Positions 56,140 through 64,000 of a stretch of DNA of 64,000 nucleotides are shown here, in pieces. Numbering within the stretch: the first letter of the stretch is position 1; the number at the start of each line of letters is the position of its first letter. The position numbers and the translations under genes are program-made. The notes under the pieces were generated by a model that ran no database searches, was not told the origin of the DNA, and saw only the letters and a list, made by a program, of their open reading frames with translations. The stretch lies in assembly GCA_030407005.1 (NCBI GenBank), contig JAUDYN010000006.1, positions 3,162,001 through 3,226,000 of the forward strand, read 5' to 3'. The DNA is from Desarmillaria ectypa. Lineage: Eukaryota > Basidiomycota > Agaricomycetes > Agaricales > Physalacriaceae.

Positions 56140-59099
56140 ATGACAAATTTGATATTTGTGTCGACGACGACGACGACGATGACGAGCATTCTGTCCTTGC
56201 TAACGCTGCCGACATCTACGACTTGCTTTAGCGACATTAAGAACAATATTTTGGACGATGGGTCGGCTTCTCCTCTTCACAAGGCCCCTCGTTTGGACTC
56301 AGACTCTGACATATCCTCTGCCGCCAGGGCCAAATCTGCAGGAAGGGATGGCGACATAGTGAACATCCGTATCATTGGTGACTACGGTAAAATCCTCATT
56401 CCATTTTATAATTGGGAATCTGAGAAGAATACAGTAAATAAAGCAAATTCGGAACAGTATCACCAGTCTATCGCGAAACGTACGCCGAGGTTGCTGTTTA
56501 CCCGCGGCTCAATTACTTCTTTGCTCTCGACCTACGAGCAGGTATATAACAGCTGCCGTTATGTCGTCTCTGTTGCCGAGGATGGTGCTACTTTGTACAC
56601 CATTCTCAAGATGGAGATACAACAATGTATGGATAAACTGGCTCGAGAGCTAACCTCGGCCAAGGAAGAAGGTGTCCAGTGGCTACCGAAATTTGTGGAG
56701 ATATGCGAGTGGTATGAGACACAGGTGGTGCGTACGAAGAACCGTCATATCTGCAACGTGAATACTGATGATTCTACAGGCAACATTGCAGTCATTGTTT
56801 TCATATCTCGACCAGGCATACGTCGCTAAACAGAAAGGCCTGCAAGACATCGGGTATGTATTGTTATATATTCCTTTTTCTGCACCTCACTTGTTCTCAG
56901 GTCTTATGCATATTCCTCTTTCAACTCTGGCATCTTCGGCAACATCAAAATCGCAGAGCGGCTTAGATCTGGAATTGCATTATGGGCTCAACACGAGCGA
57001 GAGACCAAGTACGTTTCAACCTTGACCAAAAATCATTGACCCACAGATTATACAGTTCTCAACATCCATTGCGAGTGTGCATTCCGAAGCTCATGACTCA
57101 CATCACAACGTTTGGACAGTATTCGGACATCGAACAGTTCTACATTGATATGACTCGCGAGCAATACGGCCGGGAAGTCCAGAATCTCATCGGGACATTT
57201 GGAGGACAGCCGGATACTGAGAAATTCTACATCAACGTAACTGGCGGACAATACAGCAAACAGGTCCAGGATCTCACTGATAGAGACATCAAATCGAAAA
57301 ACTACTTTGAGCATGTTCGCAAGAGAATACAGGAGGAGATCACACGCTCTGTGGATGTCCTATCCCCTCAAAGCTGGAACGCGGTCCGTATCGCCACTGA
57401 AAAGGCTCTATTGGACGGCAATGTGGATTGGCTTGCACTAGGAAGTAAGAGGCGAATACGCCAGTTTTCTTGCGCCAATTGATGTCCTCCCTAGCGCTGG
57501 GACCCTACATGGAAGCTGGAGACCTCAACTCGTTGGCGGACCTCTACAAGTTATATGTGAGAGTAGGCGGAGAGAAGGTCCTTTGTGCCGCCTTTCGCGG
57601 ATATATGCAAACCTCTATCACCGACATCGTGACGGACAAGGCTCGAGATGATGACATGGTTCGGCGTCTCTTAGAACTTCGCGAGCTTGCCAACACAGCT
57701 ATATCTACGTCCTTCTGTGACGATGATTATGTTGAAGCTACGTCGACGAGTGCGCCACCCCCAACCAAGGCTAACCAGGAATTCTTGTATGCGCTCAGTG
57801 ATGCATTCACGCATGGATTCAAAGCGCGCAGAAACAAGCCTGCAGAGATGATCGCTACGTATCTCGACAAGTTGATGAGGCGCGGACAAGGCGCAACCAG
57901 CGAAGAATCCCACACGGAGACATTAGATGCGGCCCTGGCGCTCTATAGGTATACGGATGATAAAGATGTCTTCAGGACATTCTACCACCGACAACTGGCC
58001 AAAAGGCTGTTGTTGGGCCGCAGCGCGTCGGACGACGTGGAGAAACAGATGCTGAAGAAGCTGCAAGATCGTAAGCGATGTGTCTTTGCGGTTTGATTTG
58101 CCTGACCCGTTGTATATAGAATATGACCCTGAGTTTGGTCAAGCGGAGAAGATGTTCAAGGATCTTGCAGTTTCTAAGGACCTGGACGAAGAATTCCACA
58201 GGAAGCACGGCCAGAATGAGCTCTACGTTAATGTCCTCGAACGAGGAGGGTGGCCGTTTTCGTTGCAGCGCGCGCAGATCGACCTACCGGCGGAGGTAAG
58301 TCTTTTTTCGACATCTGGACATACGCTGAGCCTTTTTTCCCCCTATAGATGCAGGAGCAGCTGAATATATTTACCAAATTTTATGATCAGAAACACCAGG
58401 GCCGTAAACTGGTCTGGGATCATGCTCTCGGCACCGTGATACTGAAGACTCGTTTTGACGTCGGTTCGAAGGACCTTTCCCTCAGCTTGTATCAAACTAT
58501 CATTATGTTACTCTTCGCGGACGTTGATGAAGTCTCGTTCACTGATATCAAGGCACAGACGCGTATGGGTATGCATCACTGTTCTGATTTGTGTCCATTG
58601 ACTAAATCGCGTAACCCAGATGACGTGGAGCTGCGCCTTACCCTGCAGAGTCTGGCGTGCGGTAAGAAGAAAGTGCTGTTGAAGATCCCCCCTGGCAAAG
58701 ACGTCAAAGACGGAGACAAGTTCCGGTTCAATGTCGCCTTTACGGACCCCCGGCAGAAAATTCACATCAACTCGATCCAAGCTAAGGTTTCGGTGCGTCA
58801 CAGTCTTGTTTAAGCCATCATGCTTCTTACGCTGTGTGATATAGGAACAAGAGTCGCAGTACACTCAATCTGCTATTGAGAGCGATCGGAAGAGTACCTT
58901 GGACGCGGCGATTGTGCGCATCATGAAGGCGCGCAAGGAGTTGGCGTATGAGAAGCTCAAGGTCGCGGTGATTGAAGCTGTGAAAGGTCATTTCATGCCT
59001 CCCGTTGATCTTATCAAGAAAAGGGTCGATTGGTGTGTGGAGAACGAGTACCTGGAGAGGGATGACAAGAACAAGAGCTTGTTCAGATACGCTGCCTGA
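56140..59099 (+). CDS. CUL4: Cullin-4-like scaffold of a Cullin-RING ubiquitin ligase
   Basis: Scaffold that holds a substrate adaptor at its N-terminus and the RING protein at its C-terminus. The start is uncertain: ATG at 56140 or 56179 (MTSILSLLTLPTSTTC). Recognisable parts: N-terminal helices (TYEQVYNSCRYVVSVAEDGA, CEWYETQ, LFSYLDQAYVAKQKGLQD), the cullin homology domain (KDVFRTFYHRQLAKRLLLGR), LVWDHALGTVILKTRF, the winged-helix part, and the neddylation site IVRIMKARKELAYEKL. It ends NKSLFRYAA at 59099. The early NIRIIGDYGK segment fits CUL4 better than CUL1 or CUL3. Introns are near 56728-56779, 56853-56899, 57010-57046, 58069-58120, 58293-58348, 58566-58619 and 58790-58843. Oddities: a 29-residue tandem duplication (57110-57290) and an unresolved frame change near 57440-57485. 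Confidence 0.85.
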
Positions 59100-60342
59100 G
59101 CGTAATCCGGCTTGGCTGACATGACACGCCCCGTTCTACATAGCATTACGCAAAATTCTCATCAACGTTTCAGACCATTGGAAATCTCCCTGCTTTTTTC
59201 TCAATGCTATTACTTTTGTTTCTTGTTTGGATATAATGTCAGTTTGACTCATTGCCGTCAACTCGACGTATCGATCCTACCAAATTCAGTTGTCGGCCTA
59301 GGTCACGGTGCTAAACGATCCCTCCAAAGGAATGTTCCCTTGGTTCCGCTTTGAACTGGATTGTCGTGATCGATCTCTACGGCGATCATACGGTATCCGA
59401 ATATGCTCGAGGTCAAAGTCTTTCGTAAGTTCGAAGACAAGGCGTGCCTTTTGTGGCGTATTATCCCGGAGATCGTACAAACAAAAGTAAAATCTTACTA
59501 GATATCGACACACCAGTCAGGTCGAGGTTGGTGGTGGTCCGAATTCAGGTCCGATTCGTACATGATCTTCAAGCATTATACCAATCATTCTGTTATTATA
59601 AGTGTTACAAGCAACGTTCTTCCTGACATTGATGAGGATTATGGTTCAAAATAATCCTATTTCTAATAAGCGACGTCCGACGTCTACTTTTTCATGGCCG
59701 GCGAAAAATCTTTGACACAAAACGTGCTGTTACTCGTGTACTTTTTATTACCTGAGCTGATTGCAATGTATCAACCTGAGACACAGAAGCCTCTTAGTAC
59801 ACGCGGAGCTCGGGGGAAGAGGGGAAGAGCGAAGAACGGGGTCCACTGTCTTCAATTTGTCTCGAAAGCAATAACAATACTACGATGAGGTACAGAATCC
59901 GGATCCAGACCGAAAGCAACGAAAGAGGAATGATATAAGCTACGTGAAAACCGCCTCCAAAACCGCCTCCGTAGAAGATATGATAATAATACAGGCCTGA
60001 AATCGATACAAAGAATGATAACAACTGTGATAAAATATCCAAGGAACGTCCGTCAATGTCAACCCAAAGGGCACATTGTGTTCAGGAACATAGGCTCCCT
60101 AGAGTGGCTGCAATCGCTCGAGTTAGAGCATGATGGCGCGGATCTGTTTGAGCGGCGGTCAACAGGTAATCATCTAGACACGCACGACATCGACGTACAT
60201 TACTTGACACGATAGAACTATTGATCGCGCAGCGAACATCCGAGTTATTGATATTTTAGATATAGAGCAGAGAGGGACAGTTCCGGTATTGGATATTGCA
60301 TAGTGATGTGAATAGATAAAAGGGGAGCAAAACAAATAAAGG
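59100..60342. other. Intergenic between converging cullin-4 and G alpha genes, no gene seen
   Basis: Contains the 3' flanks of both genes. A hydrophobic minus-strand frame at 59794-60042 has no ATG start and no family resemblance. No RNA gene or repeat was seen. Confidence 0.45.
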
Positions 60343-62029
60343 TTAGATCAGTGCCGCCGTCTCAAGATTGGTGCGTAGGACGATGCTAAAGGGGAAAGGG
60401 GGAAGGGAGCGCAAAGAAAAGATTGAGCGCATGTTCGGGAATCGGGAAGAGAGGAAGCAGGGGATACGGGACCGAAAGGGGATGGATGAAAGCAAAAGGA
60501 AAGGAACTCACTCTAAATGAAACAGGTAAGCACTAATCGGTTGCAACTGATTGAGAGAAACGTACCTTCTACGGCAGCCATAACGACACGAAGCATCGCG
60601 GTATCGGTGGCGGTCGTCATACTGCGAACACGTTAATATCGATGAGAGACAGCGTGAACGACATACTGTATGTATATCTCTCGCTCTTTTAGTCGGCCAG
60701 CCCTTGTGGCAAGTTTTGTAAATCGACGCTTGAAGTAATCGCGGCCTGCACGGACGTCACCTGTCTCACCATCATAATCCTGTAATTGTGAATTGATGAG
60801 ATATCGACATCAAGAATCAGAGATGTAAATTGACATACCGGGAAGAAATTTTTTATATCAGAATGTGGTATCTTCCTCTCGAACAAGTCATTCTTGTTCA
60901 AGAATAGGATCTACGCATTGTTATTGTCAACACCTAGCACTCGAGCCGTAGGAGAGACGCCACTCACGATCGACGTCTGCTTGAACCACTGCGAGTGACA
61001 TATTGAGTCCCATATGGTCATCGCATCCTGCATTTGATTCTATCATCCCCAAAAAATTAGCACAATAGAATAATGATAGGAAGGTGATGTACCGCATCCT
61101 TGTCCTCTACTAGACATTGATCGTATCCGCTCAAGCTGACTAGAAACAGTATACTCGTCACGTCCTGGAAGCAATGAATCCACTTTCGTCGCTCCGATTT
61201 CTGACCTCCAACATCGACCATAAGCATCTCGTGATCTCGAAGCGTAAATGTTGTCTCCGTGATGCCAATGGTCCGGGCTCGGCATTGAATGATGTCCTGT
61301 TCCGTAGGTTGATATTGCGGATCGAATAACCGGTCTAACGATCCAAAGAAGTAGAGAAGACTTGAAATGTGGGCCTTGAGCGAACAGCAAGAGATAGTGG
61401 ACAATAAGGCTTACTTTTCTGGTAAAGCTGCCTCGTTGCCTCTTTGCCACGCCTTCTGTACTTCGGGATCATTCCATAGTGATTTCAGGGGTTCATAATA
61501 TTCCATCGGGAAGGGTTCCGCATCCCTGAGATCACGGGCATCCTCGATAACCTCGAGGTACTTCTGATTGTCTTCTGACACCTTCAAGTCCATGTCCTCC
61601 ATAGCATCGAGAACATACTTGAGTCCACGAGTGAGATTATCGAATGTAAGCTGTCGATATGACTCAATTTCCTGTGGCGAGAACGGTACTCGGTGGATAA
61701 GCCGCATTTGCTGTTTCAGGCGCCATCATGACAATGCTCGCCGCAGATACACACAATGATCCTCACCTTGAGCACTGTCGACTTGCCGGAATCGCCGGAT
61801 CCAAGGAGCAGCACCTACGTAGTCATGAAGAAAAATATGTGGTAGGATAAGGATAGGGCGCACCTTGACCTGCGACGCCATCTTGGCCTTGGCCTGCCTG
61901 GCTGTCAGTATTGGTCCATTGACCCCAGACAGTATTACTTACCTCCTTCAGTTCCTTCTCCGCCTGCCTATGTAAAGCTTTATCTGCCTCCGTCACCTCT
62001 ACTCCTCCGGAAGATATACAAGCACCCAT
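60343..62029 (-). CDS. Heterotrimeric G-protein alpha subunit
   Basis: GTP-binding subunit that relays receptor signals at the plasma membrane. The ATG at 62029 gives MGACISSGG, with Gly2 for myristoylation and Cys4 for palmitoylation. Nucleotide-binding motifs: G1 GSGDSGKST (usually GSGESGKST), switch I RARTIGITETTF, G3 VDVGGQKSERRKWIHCF, LSGYDQCLVEDKDANQMQDA, G4 FLNKNDLF and G5 TTATDT (usually TCATDT). The end is read as AIVLRTNLETAALI, from a last exon whose stop is at 60343-60345. This requires an intron of about 190 bases; the nearer acceptor would cut off the receptor-binding tail. About eight introns. The tail has no cysteine at position -4, so it is not a Gi-type pertussis toxin substrate. 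It is one of the divergent G alpha classes that basidiomycetes carry in several copies; the specific class was not assigned. Confidence 0.9.
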
Positions 62030-64000
62030 TGGTAATGGTTGGATAGGATAGAATATGCGAGGCACAGCAAGAGACCTGTGAACCGAGGCTTCTTCTCAAC
62101 TCGGTACCAATCCTACAAAAATAGAGAGCAGCAAGCGATCCAGGTTCAGCTGGTGGGAAAGTGATGCTAAGGAACGCTGGTCGCTGTCGTCGTTATCGTC
62201 CCCAATGCACACGGCACCGAAAGGCACCAATGGACGAAGTGGTGGTTAGGGGAAAGGAAGTCGCGTTTCGGAGTTCGAAAATAAGTAATCTCGAGGTGAT
62301 GGCGGGGTGCGGCTTTATGTAACCGTCATTTCACATTTCAGGGAGGTATTTTTAGCGGTTCTTTCTCTCTATTACGACCTCGATAATTTATCGCTAGAAT
62401 GCAGACCGACATATATGGTACAATTCAAAATTCAGGGTATGTAATTATTGAGTGGGGTCAATAAAAAGTCTGACAATAATATACCGGCGGATACGCTTAT
62501 TATCCCGCGGGCCACAAGTTTACAAGGGCCATGGTAACGGATGAATGGTCCCTAACACGAAAATTTGGCCGAAACATTTTTCTCCCGAAGACAAGTCCGG
62601 GACAGACAGCATTCTGTCAGTTAACACGGCCCTCCAAAAGGCAGACAAGACTTGATCAAAGATAGATCTATAGCACAAAGCCCAGTCAGGGGAACTCTCA
62701 AGGTCAAATGGCAGTTGAGATAGTAACGAAGGAAGAGATGGAGGTCCTGTCTGGTCCTGTCTCTCTAACTCCTCGTGTTGGTCCGTGGTTGAAACCCCCG
62801 TCGCGACATTTGGAGAAATGGGTCGGCTAGCCACCGAGAACGCCAGCGACCGGAGCGACATCATGCAGTTGTATGTATCACCAAACCCGCAAAGTCTACC
62901 CATCAAGATGATAATCTCTAGATGGTTCCTAACTATCAAAAGAGGGGCGCCTAATCGCAGAGGTGATCGCACCAGGTCACCTAGGAAACAACAAAATCAG
63001 CACAGAAAAGAAGGTCGCATACAACGTATCTCATCCGAGAACAAACAACTTTTGCAGTCAATACAAACGGACAGACCCACGACGAGCGGCGAAAGTGGGG
63101 AAAGTTCTCGGCCACACCTGCACCGCGTTCGCAACACTTGCCGTTGCACAAAAGGCACCGAAACGCGACACGATGGTCGGAAAGATGATAATTGTACTTT
63201 GTAGGTCCATGGGCCGTTTACAATCTCTGTTCCGTCTATAGGTGCCCTGGCACATGCTGCAAGTTCATGCGCTATATGGGAATAATAAGAGGCCGTACCT
63301 ACTCACGAACATCGGTCTTCAGCATAAATTACGAGACTTGACGGTGATCAATCCGGGTACTACACACGATATCCATTAGTGACGGATTCATATCGGACAA
63401 AAGCACACGAACAAGCAGCTATTTGCGAGATACGAACCACCATACGCGCGAGACATATGCGACTGGGCCCTTGAAGCGAGCTCCATCCAAGCCATACACG
63501 CTCCTCGGTTAACTATCGAATATTAGCACCAGAGGCGTCAAAGCGGGAGAACCCACACATATATCTTCGCACGCCCTGATCAGAGGGCCCATCAAGGGCG
63601 CGGCGGTGGCCACTGACAAGCCAAGGAAAGCTTGGAGGTCACTGCGCAGATACAACCTAAAAAAGGAAGTAAATCCCGAGTACATCCTCGTCGCTTGGAT
63701 AAAACGAACATCGCAACCCACAAGGAATGGATAGTAACTCTCAGGAATGGTCGACCCCAATACCACTTTAGTACGCATGCACTGACCATGTGTCCCAGTG
63801 TCGGGTATGCTCTTTACATTCCCCGAAGCCTTGGGAGAACCAAGTCTGTATGGATACCTATGGCAAGACGACGAGAACATTGTGGGCACTATGTACTCCG
63901 TCGTCGTCGTTCTAGCCATTACGAGGCACAATGATCAGACAGCGAAATTGCTCCTTGTATACCATGTATGCATGATAGTTTCGGAGCCGAGTGGCTTTAC
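62030..64000. other. Right end of window, no gene recognised
   Basis: The region upstream of the G alpha gene, whose promoter is expected just right of 62029. Longer open frames at 62520-62972 and 63509-63931 (both minus) show no domain, motif or splice continuity. No repeat or RNA gene was recognised. Confidence 0.45.

Noticed and set aside
59794..60042. Hydrophobic minus-strand frame of 82 codons that looks like a small membrane protein
   Set aside because: It begins with TTG, not ATG, has no homologue I recognise, and lies in the 3' flank between two converging genes.
62520..62972. 150-codon minus-strand frame near the right end
   Set aside because: No domain, no splice continuity and a composition like translated non-coding DNA.
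63509..63931. 140-codon minus-strand frame at the window edge
   Set aside because: No recognisable motif, and overlapping plus-strand frames are equally long.
1..64000. CRISPR arrays, rRNA and tRNA genes, bacterial operons
   Set aside because: None present; the window is intron-rich eukaryotic DNA and no tRNA B-box and cloverleaf could be assembled.

Overview
This is nuclear DNA of a filamentous basidiomycete, most likely an Agaricomycete. Genes are split by many introns of about 40-60 bases with GT...AG borders. The protein families (DUF6699, a divergent G-protein alpha subunit, a Ran1-like kinase, a PL1 pectate lyase, a hAT element of the type common in mushroom genomes) fit that group. 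I cannot name the genus. No rRNA, tRNA or CRISPR was seen. Exon borders were read by eye, so gene ends are firmer than internal splice sites.

Layout. 0-11.6 kb: housekeeping genes, namely the 3' part of a proline dehydrogenase gene (+), two tandem aldehyde dehydrogenases (-), and the SIN3 co-repressor (+). 11.9-25 kb: a gene graveyard, with a broken uncharacterised gene, a broken copy of GPI3/PIG-A (+), an unknown multi-exon gene and a nucleotidyltransferase-like gene (both -), a pectate lyase remnant (+), a second DUF6699 copy (-) and a broken uroporphyrinogen-III synthase gene (-). 26-38.9 kb: intact genes again, namely a Ran1-like kinase (-), a mitochondrial DEAD-box helicase (-), DUF6699 (+), pectate lyase (-), a Derlin (+) and farnesyl diphosphate synthase (+). 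39-56 kb: a family of four short-chain dehydrogenase (SDR) copies around an intact GPI3 (-). The last two SDRs lie in a near-identical tandem duplication separated by a hAT transposon remnant and a small inverted-repeat element. 56-62 kb: cullin-4 (+) and a G alpha subunit (-).

The most striking feature is a nested mirror-image duplication. Going right from 14.2 kb one meets GPI3 (broken, +), pectate lyase (broken, +) and DUF6699 (-). Then, in reverse order and orientation, come DUF6699 (+), pectate lyase (intact, -) and GPI3 (intact, -, 44.6-46.4 kb). The left member is the decayed one for GPI3 and pectate lyase, and the left DUF6699 copy has lost its ancestral start. The blocks are separated by non-duplicated genes, so this is either an old, eroded large palindrome or two inverted duplications.

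The intact genes do not form one pathway. GPI3 (GPI anchors), Derlin (ER protein disposal) and FPP synthase (isoprenoids) are ordinary housekeeping functions that happen to be neighbours. The SDR family resembles acetoin/diacetyl reductases and shows copies at different stages of decay.
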